DNA of 64,000 bases from assembly GCF_028682455.1 (NCBI RefSeq), contig NZ_JANHLD010000006.1, positions 20,452 through 84,451 on the forward strand, given 5' to 3'. The DNA is from Pseudomonas putida (GTDB lineage: Bacteria > Pseudomonadota > Gammaproteobacteria > Pseudomonadales > Pseudomonadaceae). Below the pieces are notes generated by a model. It was not told the origin of the DNA and did no database searches. It saw only the letters and a program-made list of their open reading frames with translations. A program made the position numbers and the translations under genes. This document shows, piece after piece, positions 8,613-18,401 of the stretch (positions are counted from its first letter, which is position 1; the number at the start of each line of letters is the position of its first letter).

Positions 8613-9389
8613 TCACATGGTGAAGTTCGCCATAACCTGATTGGTTTGTTGGTTGACCAGGTCGATCGAGCCGCGCACGACCTGACCTACTGCGGTGTTA
8701 CCATCGGCTTCGGGGATGTACAGATACAAAGTGCCTCGCAGGTCAAGGCTGCCTTTGGCCCTGGCTTCCTCGATGACTCGTGCCTGTGCTGCGTCTTTGA
8801 CTTCCAAGCTGCATGGGAACGCCGATGGCTTAACTTGCAGGTTCATTCCTTGGGCATTACGAACCGGATTGGCCCAGCAGTACTGCCCATAGCTGGCCAG
8901 GGGGAAAGAATGCGTGCTGAAATCGTATGGACCGACCGAAATGTTCTGCATGCTCAGTACGCTCGATACCCCAAAACCAGAAATCGGCAGCGAGTAGTAG
9001 TCATTCGCGGCATAGGTTTTCAGCGATGCCTCGAAGGCAGGCCACTGTGCCGCTTCGATGTCCTTGCGCTTGAACGAGTCGTTGGTGGCCAGGTAGTCGG
9101 GGGACAGGTAGCCCATCTTGTCTTCCGTCGTGGCACCAGGGGCCTTTGCCAGCACCAGGTAGGTCAGTGGCTGGCCATTGTTTTGAGCCAGGTCCTGGTA
9201 TTGGTTGAGCGGGACAGAAGTGTCGATCACCTGTGCTGGTTTTGCCGGTTCCACAGGCTGGGTCTGCTCACTCTGGCCTTGCTTAGGCGTAGGTACAGGA
9301 GCAGATGCAGGTGCGGACGGTTCCTTGTCATTGCATCCATTCAGGAGGCCCATGACAACGCATGCGGCGGCAGTCATTTTCAGGTTCAT
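8613..9389 (-). CDS. Lipoprotein of the transfer-linked accessory operon
   Basis: A 258-residue protein with a type II signal peptide: MNLKMTAAACVVMGLLNGC, lipobox LNGC with the acylated cysteine at about residue 19. A proline/glutamine-rich linker (20-55) then leads into a compact domain with conserved tryptophan and paired cysteines (YCWANP, FPCSLE). It should be anchored in the cell envelope, with Asp-Lys following the cysteine. It lies between the two-helix membrane protein at 9418-9924 and the gene 7676-8587, downstream of traY, so a surface-exclusion or transfer-envelope role is plausible but not shown. Confidence 0.6.
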   Translation of the reverse strand: MNLKMTAAACVVMGLLNGCNDKEPSAPASAPVPTPKQGQSEQTQPVEPAKPAQVIDTSVPLNQYQDLAQNNGQPLTYLVLAKAPGATTEDKMGYLSPDYLATNDSFKRKDIEAAQWPAFEASLKTYAANDYYSLPISGFGVSSVLSMQNISVGPYDFSTHSFPLASYGQYCWANPVRNAQGMNLQVKPSAFPCSLEVKDAAQARVIEEARAKGSLDLRGTLYLYIPEADGNTAVGQVVRGSIDLVNQQTNQVMANFTM

Positions 9390-9417
9390 AAAACATCAAT
9401 TCCTTTGAATTTCGTGG

Positions 9418-9924
9418 TCAGCCGAACAGAGAGTGCATATCCGACTTCCAGGCACCAAACTGGTTCGCCTTGATGCGTACCCCGATCTCATGCAAGTTCG
9501 GCACGCGGGTCACCAATTTGAACAGCAGGTGTGGGCTCTTATCGGGTACCAGCTCCCAGCTGGACACCTGATCGAAATCAATCACCGTTGCGCTGTTCAG
9601 ATTGACGTCGACGTACAAGGCCTTCTTCGCGGCGGCATCGAAGCCGACATAGCGGTTGAACATTACCGAGACAGCTTCGTGGCTGGGTTTGAAGCCCGTC
9701 AGCTTGACCTTCTCGACCATGCGATCGAGGCGCGATTTGAAGTAGCGTGGAGCTACCGCGAACAGCAGGTAGCCGATCCCGAAATAAACCAGCGCGATGG
9801 CCATGATCCCCAGCGATACCTCGGTATCCCTGGAGAACTGGGCACAGGCAACCAGGAATACGGCTATCACTGGCAACAGACCGAGCCAGTAAAAAGGACG
9901 AAGGACCCACCAGATAATATTCAT
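9418..9924 (-). CDS. Membrane protein with two N-terminal helices
   Basis: A 168-residue protein. The ATG at 9924 follows GAGGGG; a longer frame to 9957 would begin inside the operator. Two transmembrane helices (WWVLRPFYWLGLLPVIAVFLVAC and IMAIALVYFGIGYLLFAVA) precede a cytoplasmic domain of about 110 residues with a PH-like pattern of beta strands. It is the first gene behind operator A (9941-9966) and starts just beyond the terminator of the tra operon. A place near traY is where IncI plasmids carry their entry-exclusion gene excA; exclusion is therefore a reasonable guess only. Confidence 0.55.
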   Translation of the reverse strand: MNIIWWVLRPFYWLGLLPVIAVFLVACAQFSRDTEVSLGIMAIALVYFGIGYLLFAVAPRYFKSRLDRMVEKVKLTGFKPSHEAVSVMFNRYVGFDAAAKKALYVDVNLNSATVIDFDQVSSWELVPDKSPHLLFKLVTRVPNLHEIGVRIKANQFGAWKSDMHSLFG

Positions 9925-9940
9925 ATCGATCCCCTCAAAA

Positions 9941-10007
9941 GTCCGTATGAGATACACAATACGGAATTAGGTTAGGTTCATTCTACCATGACCCATTGAC
10001 AGGTCAA
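9941..10007 (-). promoter_or_regulatory. Transfer-regulon operator A with promoter
   Basis: On the minus strand, TTGACC (10007-10002) and TAGAAT (9985-9980) are separated by 16 bp. Downstream lies the dyad GTCCGTAT-N10-ATACGGAA (9941-9966), overlapping the expected start of transcription and 17 bp before the ATG at 9924. It is one of six sites with the same 8-10-8 layout. Confidence 0.65.
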
Positions 10008-10021
10008 TGCTCAATTGATAA

Positions 10022-10037
10022 GGGGCCCGAAGGCCCC
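10022..10037 (-). terminator. Terminator hairpin at the end of the tra operon
   Basis: On the minus strand GGGGCC, TTCG tetraloop, GGCCCC, followed by a T-containing tail, lies just after the traY stop at 10046. It separates the long tra operon from the next promoter. Confidence 0.6.
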
Positions 10038-10045
10038 CGATTTGA

Positions 10046-12223
10046 TCATCCCTTGATCCCATCGCCTCCCTTATTGACCTTGTTATCGCCCCCGGCTCCG
10101 CCCTTGGGCATCAAGTGCTCGAGGCGGCTGCCGAAGATGTTCATTGCGTTGCGCATTCTTTCGTTGTCCTCACGGCCAACCGATGCTGCAGCGTGACCAC
10201 CGACCCAGTTAATGACCTGGTCGGGAACGATCAAGATCAGGTTGAAGCAGCTGTGAACCAAGGTCAAACACATGCCGCAGTAGATAGCCAAGAAGAAGAT
10301 GATCGAGAACAACCCGGTCACGGAATCGAACTGTGCGTTGGCCAGGGCGATCCCAAAGCCTTGATTGAGCAATGTGCCCCCTGCGATGAGCGCAGCCCCG
10401 CCTAGGAAGAAACCGACAACCATCAGCGCAGGACGGATCATCACGTTCAGCAGGAAAATATAGCCATGGGAGGTTTTGTGGCCCATGCCCTCCCCTTCGC
10501 TGCCCAAATGCGTGAAGGCCCACAGCGGTGCTGCAATGATCGCCTCGCCAACCACCACTAACCAATTGACAGCTGCGCCGAACCAGATGATGAACGGGAC
10601 CATGGGAAGATAGGTGGAGAGCGTACCGCCCAGGATAAACATCGCCAGAACGAGGCCGATGATGAAAGGCGATACCCCTTCAAGGACACCGCTCAAAGCA
10701 TCACCCACCGATGTAACCGCGTTTGCCACCTTGGCGAATACGCCGGCGACGCTCCACCCATCTTTCACCTTCTCGATGGCCTTAGCAGTCACGTAAGCGC
10801 CCATGGCGGTCTCGGCCGCAACCATCGTGTAGTCGCCCAGGTTCTTCATTTTGATCAGCGGATTGAGCTGGCCCAGGCCTTCGCCGCCAGCATTGACATC
10901 GATCAGGTAGTTCACAATTCGCTGACCAGGCGCAGCAAACATACTGCCGATAATGTTGCCGGCATCCGCACCCACAACCCCTTTGGAATAGTCGCCACTG
11001 GTACTGGTGCCAGCGGTAGGCGTGTAGGACGTTGTTTCCTGCTGGGCCTTGTAGGCCGCGTAGGCTTCGTCATACACGGATACGACTGAAGGGTCGCCAC
11101 TGGTCGACATGCCGAACACGGTTGCTTTGGCTGCCATGGCGTCAGAAAGCTTGGTGTTGGCTTGAGCGAATGTCTGGTACCACGCACCGAGTACCCACCA
11201 CCCTGATTTACTGATATTCGAGCTGAGCTCTTGAGCAAGCCGCTTGATATCGCCCTGTTTGGTACCGGCCACCTTGTTGACCGAGTTTTCGTAGGTTTGT
11301 GCAGCGATCTGGATGGCGTATTCGCTATCGGGCAACGCTGTTTTTGAACCATTTGCACGCTGCACGGAGGCATTTACAAATGACTGGGCGGACTGGCTCA
11401 AGGAGGCCTGCATCGCCTTCAGGGCATCCAGGTGCGCCTTCCTAATGTCGGCGACATCGATGGTGCCACTGATGACGTTGGTGGAGGCTGGTTGTGCTGT
11501 GAGATCGCCGCTGATGTCCGCTCCCCCGCAGACAAAGCTGTTGTTCTTGAGGATGAAACCCTTGTTCGTCGCGGTCTGCTGGATGTAGCCACCTGGGATG
11601 ACAAGTCCACCGCTTGCTTGGGCTTGAGCGATGCCGGCGTTGATGCCGTGCAAGCAGAGATTCGCTTCATAAACGCTGTGCGCCAGAGCGGCCGTAGACG
11701 GCATGACTGGCTGCACGACCATCGATTGGCCATCTTCAAAACTGGAGATCGCAGCATCGACGCCCAGGTTGGCCACTCCAACACCCATTACTGATGCCGA
11801 CCACAGCATCAACAGCTGCGAGAGCGACCATCCGTTGGCAGTCGGAACCAACGAGACGACACCCCACACGAGTCGCACCGGCCCCCACGACGAGGATTGC
11901 TGACGGTCGAAGATAGAGCCATCGTGGGCAGTGCGCGTCAGCTTCCGGAATACGATATAGCAAGCCCACATCGCACCCACAACAAGTAAAGCGCTGTTGA
12001 ATACCTGGAAGATGTTCGCGAGGATCGTGTCGCCACTTCCGCCGGCCGCGGCTAATGGGTTGTTCACGACCTGGCCATAGATGGATACAAGTGCCTCACG
12101 CGATTTATCGCCACTGCGTTTGGCCGCTTCCGAAATCTCGCCCAGTGTGGTGCTGTCAGCCCAAGCGAGAGTGCTGCAGAGCATGGCAGTAAGCGCTGCA
12201 AGCGCTTTGTGTTGAGTCCTCAT
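10046..12223 (-). CDS. traY: DotA/TraY-family integral membrane transfer protein
   Basis: A 725-residue polytopic inner-membrane protein of the type IVB transfer apparatus, homologous in layout to IncI TraY and Legionella DotA. It has a signal peptide (residues 1-22, cleavage near ALAWA-DS), then hydrophobic segments around 65-85 and 130-150, a long periplasmic loop (about 150-430) and a cluster of helices after residue 500. The TRTAHDGSIFDRQQSSSWGP and PTANGWSLSQLLML stretches are typical of the family. Its start overlaps the traX stop (ATGA). In IncI plasmids TraY is the target of entry exclusion. It is the last gene of the operon and is followed by a terminator. Confidence 0.88.
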   Translation of the reverse strand: MRTQHKALAALTAMLCSTLAWADSTTLGEISEAAKRSGDKSREALVSIYGQVVNNPLAAAGGSGDTILANIFQVFNSALLVVGAMWACYIVFRKLTRTAHDGSIFDRQQSSSWGPVRLVWGVVSLVPTANGWSLSQLLMLWSASVMGVGVANLGVDAAISSFEDGQSMVVQPVMPSTAALAHSVYEANLCLHGINAGIAQAQASGGLVIPGGYIQQTATNKGFILKNNSFVCGGADISGDLTAQPASTNVISGTIDVADIRKAHLDALKAMQASLSQSAQSFVNASVQRANGSKTALPDSEYAIQIAAQTYENSVNKVAGTKQGDIKRLAQELSSNISKSGWWVLGAWYQTFAQANTKLSDAMAAKATVFGMSTSGDPSVVSVYDEAYAAYKAQQETTSYTPTAGTSTSGDYSKGVVGADAGNIIGSMFAAPGQRIVNYLIDVNAGGEGLGQLNPLIKMKNLGDYTMVAAETAMGAYVTAKAIEKVKDGWSVAGVFAKVANAVTSVGDALSGVLEGVSPFIIGLVLAMFILGGTLSTYLPMVPFIIWFGAAVNWLVVVGEAIIAAPLWAFTHLGSEGEGMGHKTSHGYIFLLNVMIRPALMVVGFFLGGAALIAGGTLLNQGFGIALANAQFDSVTGLFSIIFFLAIYCGMCLTLVHSCFNLILIVPDQVINWVGGHAAASVGREDNERMRNAMNIFGSRLEHLMPKGGAGGDNKVNKGGDGIKG

Positions 12224-12840
12224 GGCCGGCCTCCTTTCAAGTGACCGTATTCCGGATCAAGTAGCTGCCAGAACCAATTCCGGTTTTCCCGGAAAAAGTC
12301 CTTCAAGCCACCCTTCTCAGCTTTTGAAAGGCGCTGCGTTTTGAGCTGCCAGAGGCGAAGCTGCGCACTCAGCGCCATCGCAAAGAGCAGCGGCATTGCC
12401 GTTGCGATCGAGAGCAAGCCCTGGATTACACCCTTCGACGAGTCGAAATGAACCCCTAGCAGGATGCCGAGAGCCGCGAAGAGTCCAAGGACTAGAGCAG
12501 CCAGTTGGCAGGCGCGCTTGCGTGATAGGAAGTAGCGATAGAGCTCGGGAATGGACATTGATCCAGGCTTGCGGCTGTTCATCGCCTCGCTGAACGACTG
12601 CTGTTCATCATCGGCCTTCTCGCGGCGGTCGCGAAGCGTCTCTTTAGCTTCAGCCGAAAGCTGCCGAATGATCCCCAAATGTTCCTTGGACCTGGCTACT
12701 TCGTTCTTTGCCAACCGATACGTTTGACGCATGGCCCAGAATGGAAGCACCACGTGCAGTCCGATGGATAGCCCTCGACGTACCTTGGAGGGCTGCGGTT
12801 GGTCATCAGACTTGGAAGGTTTTTGTTGCTCGTCACTCAT
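12220..12840 (-). CDS. traX: TraX-like conjugal transfer membrane protein
   Basis: A 206-residue protein starting at the ATG 12840, which overlaps the traW stop codon; a longer frame upstream is the wrong frame of traW. Two hydrophobic segments (ACQLAALVLGLFAALGILLGV and GVIQGLLSIATAMPLLFAMALSA) follow a charged, coiled-coil-prone N-terminal half and precede a basic C-terminus. The identification as TraX rests on its position between traW and traY, exactly as in IncI plasmids, together with size and topology. Confidence 0.7.
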   Translation of the reverse strand: MSDEQQKPSKSDDQPQPSKVRRGLSIGLHVVLPFWAMRQTYRLAKNEVARSKEHLGIIRQLSAEAKETLRDRREKADDEQQSFSEAMNSRKPGSMSIPELYRYFLSRKRACQLAALVLGLFAALGILLGVHFDSSKGVIQGLLSIATAMPLLFAMALSAQLRLWQLKTQRLSKAEKGGLKDFFRENRNWFWQLLDPEYGHLKGGRP

Positions 12841-14084
12841 CAGTTGGTACCCCCCATGCGACCATTTACTGCACGGTACTTTTCGCCCAGTACAGGCTCG
12901 AATTCCTGTCGTGCGGAGCTGGCCAGGTTCAGGCCGTTGATGATGTTCCCGCGCGTCACATCGTTGCGCAGCTCGAGGAGCAACCAATTGGTCTGCGCTT
13001 GGACACGGATCTGCTCTCGCACCAGGTTATCGCCAGTCATGTTCTGCAGGTCGGCCTGGTACTCAGTGTTTGCGTAACGGCGCCCGACTTCGAAGTACTC
13101 AAATTCGCGAGCCGACATTGTCCCTGTGCGTTTAGCTTCTGCAGAAGCGATCTTCTGGTAATAGGATTCAGCTGATTTTGAGGTGCGCGCTTCTTTCAGC
13201 AGATCCTTCGTTGAGTCCAGAGGCTGGCTTGCGGCGATCATTTGGTCTTGAGGATCGGTCGCAGCAGATATGATTGAGTTGTACTGGTTCATCAAACCGA
13301 TGTACTGGACACCTGCGTCAGACTCGGCTTGCCCCTTCTTGAGTTGAGGAGCCACTGAACGTCTTGCGGAGTTTTGCGTATACATCCTGGCTGCGTCGGT
13401 TTGTGCCTGTGTAAATGTGAGGTCCTGATCCTTTCCATCCTTGCCGGCACCGATCGTCAGCGAGTCCAGACGCTTGTCGGCCCCGGGCATCGTTGTCGAA
13501 ACGGCTGGGCAGGCAGTGGCACCACCATATGCAGCGTAATCGTCAGTATCGCAGTAGTCCGCATGGATGCTCGCTGAGCGCATCGCATCGATCGAAGGGG
13601 GCTGTGCGGGGGCAGTCAGAGCTTGGTTGATTTTAGTGCTGGCAGCTTTGCCCCCTCCCCCTGAGCGGATGGATGCTTTTACAGCAGCAACCCCCGCTCT
13701 AACCTCGTTAAAGCCGCCTGAGCCGGATTCGCTGCAGATCGAGTTAGGCACGTAGTAATTTTGGCGGGCATTCTCATACCGACGGCTGCGCTCCTGATTG
13801 GCATCGAACTCCCGTTGCACCCGAGCTGCAGTCTCAATGGTGTTAGCTACTTTGCTAGCCCCTTGCGTGGTCGCGGTCCCCACTTGGTAAAGCAGCTGAC
13901 TAACCGACAGGTTCATTGCGCTCACTGACGCTGTAGTAGCGGCGATTGCCCCAGTCAATGTAACTGTTGAGGTACCGATCGCCCCAACGACACAGCCGTC
14001 GCAGAGCGCGTACGCAGGGGTAGAGCCAGCGGACCCGACCAGTAATGCTATGGCCAGAGGAGTAATGCGGAAAATGTTCTTCAT
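12840..14084 (-). CDS. traW: TraW-like periplasmic transfer protein
   Basis: A 414-residue exported protein with a signal peptide (MKNIFRITPLAIALLVGSAG, cleavage near AYA-LC). Cysteine pairs occur in the mature N-terminus (LCDGC) and later (ICSE, YCDTDD, ACPAV), suggesting disulfides. A glycine-rich hinge (SGSGGF, RSGGGGK) lies at about 120-145, and the C-terminal half is helical. It overlaps traU by 4 bp and traX at its stop. The family assignment follows the gene order traU-traW-traX-traY of IncI plasmids. Confidence 0.72.
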   Translation of the reverse strand: MKNIFRITPLAIALLVGSAGSTPAYALCDGCVVGAIGTSTVTLTGAIAATTASVSAMNLSVSQLLYQVGTATTQGASKVANTIETAARVQREFDANQERSRRYENARQNYYVPNSICSESGSGGFNEVRAGVAAVKASIRSGGGGKAASTKINQALTAPAQPPSIDAMRSASIHADYCDTDDYAAYGGATACPAVSTTMPGADKRLDSLTIGAGKDGKDQDLTFTQAQTDAARMYTQNSARRSVAPQLKKGQAESDAGVQYIGLMNQYNSIISAATDPQDQMIAASQPLDSTKDLLKEARTSKSAESYYQKIASAEAKRTGTMSAREFEYFEVGRRYANTEYQADLQNMTGDNLVREQIRVQAQTNWLLLELRNDVTRGNIINGLNLASSARQEFEPVLGEKYRAVNGRMGGTN

Positions 14085-17000
14085 ACGTGTTCTCCTCGGT
14101 GGCTTCGGTCGGTGTAGTACTCGGTTACCAGATCCTCTGCCAATTGCTTCACGACGCTCAGCTTGGTGTTGGATTGGGACGAGTATTCGAGTGCCTCGAT
14201 GTAAGTTTTGGCGGTGCCCAGCGGGAAGCGCTTGGCGAGGACCTGGCGAGCAGCCATAGGACCAATTCGCTTGTACAACTCGGTTCGCAGCGCCGTATCT
14301 TGCTGAGTGGTGGACATTGCCCAGAGCTCGAGAGGACCAGTTGTGTTGGTCAGAATCTGGGTGATCGTGCCTTGGTTCGTCTTAAACAGAGCGAGCATGT
14401 TGGCACCGTTGCGCCCTGGGCCCGTGCACTGCAGGTGCAGCTGCTGGATCGTTTCGTGAGATACCTTGAAGGTCTCCCGCAGCACGTTTTCGTCATCCAC
14501 GTTGCCGCCGCGCAACACGTAGACCGATGTGGCTGCATTGAGCAAGGGGAGCGGGAAATCTCGCAGATACTGCGAAATCACCATAATTCGGATACCCCAC
14601 TTCCGGCCTTCACGGCCGTCCTTCACCAGCGTTTGCACTGGGGTATCCATGCCTTCGGTGTTGTGCCATTCGTCATAGGCAATGGTCTTCTGCTGCGAAG
14701 CCACATCCTCGGCACGTTTCAGGTGATAGTCGAGGTACAGCGGGGGAGCTACGAGACGGATATCCTCCTCGCGGAGGAAGTAGTTCTTCGCCCCCAAGTG
14801 GCGGGCGAACATGTACATGCAGGAGGTTTTAATCGACCCCTCAGGTGTTTTCGATCCGATAACGTCGTTGAGATCCACCGAAATAACTCGCGTCGTCGAA
14901 TCGACTTCAAATCGGGTGCGCCCGGAAAATACGGCGTAGGTTGTCGATGCCAAAGTGAAGCAACGGCTCATGTATTTCAGCAGCGGTTCGCCCGCGGCGG
15001 TTTTGATTTCACCAAAGGTCTGCCGCACGCCTTCGTTGTTCAGCATCGCCGTGAAGTCGGGTAGGACGGGGGTCGCTTGGCGGTGAGCTAAGGTCGATTC
15101 ACGCACATAACCAGCAGCGAATAGCATGTCAGTCACTTCGTACCAGGTTGCAGCGCTCCACCACTTCTCGTCATGCTCAGCGCTGATGCCCGACTCGGCT
15201 AGCACTTTGTCAACAGCGGGCACCACATCCGGCTCATACTGATTCGCACCTCGACCCGCTTTGTCGTCATACACGAGGGTCATGAGCATTTCGTTCACTG
15301 CAGCACAGTCGGAAGGCGTGCGGGCTTTGGCCCCGCCTTGACCATCAGTGGCGACGCTGGCACAGAGCAAGTTCAAGAAGTCGACGCAGTATTCGCGTTC
15401 GCGGCGAGTGGGCTGACGCGCCCCCAGCTGGGGGTCAAATGGGTTCGATGCGAAATCGCGGCTGTTCTGCAGTCTGAGATATGCAGCTTCAGACTTACGA
15501 TGATCTGGCAGCGAATCCTGGATCATCTGGATCAAACCTGAGGACGATGGACCAACATCCACAATCGTCAGCAAGGGGAGCTGGGTAGCACCTGGACGAT
15601 GAAGAGTCGCGTTGTGCATGCAGTTAGCTGCAACCGACTTACCCGAGCCCGGGATGCCTGAAACAAGCTCGATCCAGGTATCCTGAATCGAGCTACCAAG
15701 ACCAATGGGATAAATCTTCCCGTCTGGTGTTCGTGTGATCCACGAGCCATTATCGGGCCACGGGGTTGCCGGCCGCTGCAGCGGCAACATGTTCATGGCT
15801 TCCTTGAGGGGAGGAAGAAGTCGGTTAGCGGTATTTTTGGTGGTAAAGCCGGGGATGGAGGAAGCAAGTGCGGCCATGGGATCGCCATGCGTTTTTTGAA
15901 CTTGGCAGGTACCCCAGGACTGAATGGCTTTTTCCAGTCGAGAAAGTCGAGTCTCTAGGTCAGCCTTCGTGGTACTCCAGGAAGAAGCCATGACCTTCAT
16001 AGACATCACGGCTTCATCCTTCGCAATGGTCTCCAGCATTTTGAAGGAATCACGAATAGGCCTGTTGTCTGGAAGAACCCCGACGAAACCAACCATCAAT
16101 CGGCGGGCGCGCATCATCGAAAGACCGCCTGGTGCGATATCGAATCGAATCCTCCACGGATCCTTCTTGCCAACGGCCGAAAAGAGTTTGGTGAAGTGCA
16201 CAACGTCTTGTGGACCAAGCTCCATCGCAAGCGAGCCGTGCCACAGGCTGTCCGTTTTGACGTAATTGCCTACGGGCTCCACATCGTTGCTGCAGATCTG
16301 ATAGCTAAGCCGTGGCGGAACAAGTTCCGAGAAATCCTTTGCATCGGTAGCCCCGCGAAACATAAAGCGATCACCCACGATCTGGGGCCGGAATTTCTGG
16401 GAAGTACCTTCGCGGTTCAACATGATCCTGATGCGCTTAGCCGCCTCGTGGGCGCTTAGGGGCTTCATCATGATGCCTTTCTTACCCTCGACCCCGCACG
16501 AGATGAAGTCATCCATGAGTCGCTCAATCATCGTGTCATGCCGATATTTGAGAGCGGCAAGGGCAAATGCAGGGTTCTGCCCGTAAACCAGTCGCGGGAG
16601 CTTGTGTTTTGATGCCTTCTTGCTCAGCTCGCCGAGCTCGCGATCCTGCTCCTCATTACTCAACGAAGTCAGGTGCGTGTACACAACCAACAGGTTCTGT
16701 TCCCAAGCACAGTGCGGAGCGTTGCGCTTCACGCGGTCAAGGATGATGTCCTCGCTTTTCAAGCCGATGCGCCGCGCAGTGTTCAGTAGCGGTTCGGCCA
16801 GGCGCATCAACTCATCGGTGGCCCGTTCCGGATCACGCTCGAAGCTGAACGTGAGGCTATGCCCTTTCTCGCGCATATAGCCAGTCATTCGGACACGCAA
16901 GGACTCCAGCATCTCTGAAAACTCAGCTTCTGAGAGCATCTGGTAGGTACCTTGGAGATCGAATACTGTCAGTAGCGAGTAATCACTATTGACCAAGGTG

Positions 17001-17161
17001 TAGGGATCTTTGAGATCCGGGGATTTCTCGATATCGGCATCGGTCAACCCCACAGCAGTGGCCAGTTCGCAGTAACTGGTCATGTCTTTGTGAATGAAGT
17101 GTTTTGCGAGGTACTCCAAGGTACCTTCAAGTGCATCCACGCACTTATCGAGAAGTCCCAT
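14081..17161 (-). CDS. traU: IcmB/DotO (TraU) transfer ATPase
   Basis: A 1026-residue VirB4-like ATPase that powers assembly or substrate movement in type IVB systems. Walker A (GIPGSGKS) is near residue 500; a later DEWHNTEG stretch fits the Walker B region, and GREGRKWGIRIMVISQYLRDFP is the conserved motif beyond it. A strong AAGGAGG ribosome site precedes the ATG. The N-terminal 450 residues have no membrane segment and are typical for DotO/IcmB. It is followed with a 4-bp overlap by traW and preceded after 9 bp by the icmJ-like gene, its usual partner. Confidence 0.9.
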   Translation of the reverse strand: MGLLDKCVDALEGTLEYLAKHFIHKDMTSYCELATAVGLTDADIEKSPDLKDPYTLVNSDYSLLTVFDLQGTYQMLSEAEFSEMLESLRVRMTGYMREKGHSLTFSFERDPERATDELMRLAEPLLNTARRIGLKSEDIILDRVKRNAPHCAWEQNLLVVYTHLTSLSNEEQDRELGELSKKASKHKLPRLVYGQNPAFALAALKYRHDTMIERLMDDFISCGVEGKKGIMMKPLSAHEAAKRIRIMLNREGTSQKFRPQIVGDRFMFRGATDAKDFSELVPPRLSYQICSNDVEPVGNYVKTDSLWHGSLAMELGPQDVVHFTKLFSAVGKKDPWRIRFDIAPGGLSMMRARRLMVGFVGVLPDNRPIRDSFKMLETIAKDEAVMSMKVMASSWSTTKADLETRLSRLEKAIQSWGTCQVQKTHGDPMAALASSIPGFTTKNTANRLLPPLKEAMNMLPLQRPATPWPDNGSWITRTPDGKIYPIGLGSSIQDTWIELVSGIPGSGKSVAANCMHNATLHRPGATQLPLLTIVDVGPSSSGLIQMIQDSLPDHRKSEAAYLRLQNSRDFASNPFDPQLGARQPTRREREYCVDFLNLLCASVATDGQGGAKARTPSDCAAVNEMLMTLVYDDKAGRGANQYEPDVVPAVDKVLAESGISAEHDEKWWSAATWYEVTDMLFAAGYVRESTLAHRQATPVLPDFTAMLNNEGVRQTFGEIKTAAGEPLLKYMSRCFTLASTTYAVFSGRTRFEVDSTTRVISVDLNDVIGSKTPEGSIKTSCMYMFARHLGAKNYFLREEDIRLVAPPLYLDYHLKRAEDVASQQKTIAYDEWHNTEGMDTPVQTLVKDGREGRKWGIRIMVISQYLRDFPLPLLNAATSVYVLRGGNVDDENVLRETFKVSHETIQQLHLQCTGPGRNGANMLALFKTNQGTITQILTNTTGPLELWAMSTTQQDTALRTELYKRIGPMAARQVLAKRFPLGTAKTYIEALEYSSQSNTKLSVVKQLAEDLVTEYYTDRSHRGEHV

Positions 17162-17170
17162 GCTGCCTCC

Positions 17171-17890
17171 TTAGCTCGGCGCGTTCATCACTTCGTGATG
17201 AATCTTGGCCCACGTTGAAGTGGGGGCTGCACCATACGCATCCTGTGCCCAGCCCTTTACAACCTGGCTGAACTGAGCGGGATTGAAGATGACGCTCAAC
17301 CCTTGGAAAACGAGGGAGTTAACATCGGCGTCGACCTTGCCCAGGCGCGTCATCGCCTCAGCGAAAATTTTGGGCGAGTGGGTGCCCCAGGCCTTTTCGG
17401 TGTATTCCCGATGGGAAGCCATCCAGTTGAGGATTTTTCTCGCGTCCGCCTTTGTTTGTTCGTCCCCGGTTTCCAGGGCGATCATGGTGGCCCGCTGCAG
17501 ATGATTGGTGTCCTGGGGAGACAAGCCCGGGAGGTACGCGATGAAGGCATCGCCGTCATCGATTTCTCCCAGGTGCTGCCACCCATGACACAGCGGATCT
17601 ACAAGCCGGAGATTTTCCGGCCGTAGATCCTGATGGTTGTGGTTGATGTTATGAACATGACCGGCACGAGCGTGTATACCGCAGAAATAGCACTGCCCCT
17701 GCGCCTGGCGGGTAATGGTCGCCCGCATTTCGGTCGTCAGTTGTGCCGGGTTCGGCTCAATAGCGTTTGGAGTGGCATCGCCCCACACGCGCGCTTTTGT
17801 GGCCATGGCCATCAACGGCAGAACTGGCTTCTCGAAGTTTTTCCCAAGCCCCGATACCGGTACTGTCTGATCCTGTTTTACGTCGCTCAT
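17171..17890 (-). CDS. traT: IcmJ/DotN (TraT)-like zinc-binding protein
   Basis: A 239-residue soluble protein with an HNH-like zinc site: CYFCG near residue 67, followed by HNINHNHQDLRPENL and CHGWQHLG. This is the signature of IcmJ/DotN, a structural HNH-fold adaptor that binds the coupling protein DotL rather than a nuclease. In IncI-type clusters it sits directly before traU/icmB, as here (9 bp gap). The C-terminal 130 residues are helical. The first 40 residues before the core appear flexible. Confidence 0.8.
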   Translation of the reverse strand: MSDVKQDQTVPVSGLGKNFEKPVLPLMAMATKARVWGDATPNAIEPNPAQLTTEMRATITRQAQGQCYFCGIHARAGHVHNINHNHQDLRPENLRLVDPLCHGWQHLGEIDDGDAFIAYLPGLSPQDTNHLQRATMIALETGDEQTKADARKILNWMASHREYTEKAWGTHSPKIFAEAMTRLGKVDADVNSLVFQGLSVIFNPAQFSQVVKGWAQDAYGAAPTSTWAKIHHEVMNAPS

Positions 17891-17935
17891 GCAGTCTCCA
17901 AGGCAGCCATGTTTCAGGCTGCCAAGTGGTCGAAA

Positions 17936-18382
17936 TCAGTTCGGAACCTTGCCAAACTCGCTTCCACTGATACCAACAGTCTCGCCGGCAGTGGTCATCA
18001 TGAAACCAGTGCCACCAAGGGCAGCTCCTGAGAGGAATGGCCCCCAGATCTGCTTACCGGTGATGCGCGAGTTTTCATCGTTGGTTTTTTTCCAGGCGTT
18101 CAAACCGCCGAAGGACGCCAACGCGAAACCGACGGCCAGGAAAATTGGACCGAGGCTGTCTTTGACGGAGTCGCCCTGTTCACTGCCCTTTTCGGCCATG
18201 CCAGCGAGACCATCCGCATACGCAGCCTTGGTGACGAAGAGCGTTGACATGGTGAGGCCTGCGCCCATGAGCATGATCCCCCGCTGAACGGGATCAGCTT
18301 TGTATTCCTCGACCTTGGTCAACAGACGGATGTGACCACGGCGAACAGCATCGACAGCGAACTCGAAAGGTTTGAATTTCAT
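17936..18382 (-). CDS. traR: TraR-like small membrane protein (DotE/IcmC group)
   Basis: A 148-residue inner-membrane protein with hydrophobic segments around residues 35-55 (GIMLMGAGLTMSTLFVTKAAYA), 78-95 (LGPIFLAVGFALASFGGL) and 112-132. A basic N-terminus (RRGHIRLLTKVEEYK) faces the cytoplasm. In position and size it matches traR between traQ and traT of IncI plasmids. These small hydrophobic proteins resemble each other, so the exact letter is less certain than the class. Confidence 0.65.
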   Translation of the reverse strand: MKFKPFEFAVDAVRRGHIRLLTKVEEYKADPVQRGIMLMGAGLTMSTLFVTKAAYADGLAGMAEKGSEQGDSVKDSLGPIFLAVGFALASFGGLNAWKKTNDENSRITGKQIWGPFLSGAALGGTGFMMTTAGETVGISGSEFGKVPN

Positions 18383-18401
18383 GATGACGCTCCTAGTGTT
18401 G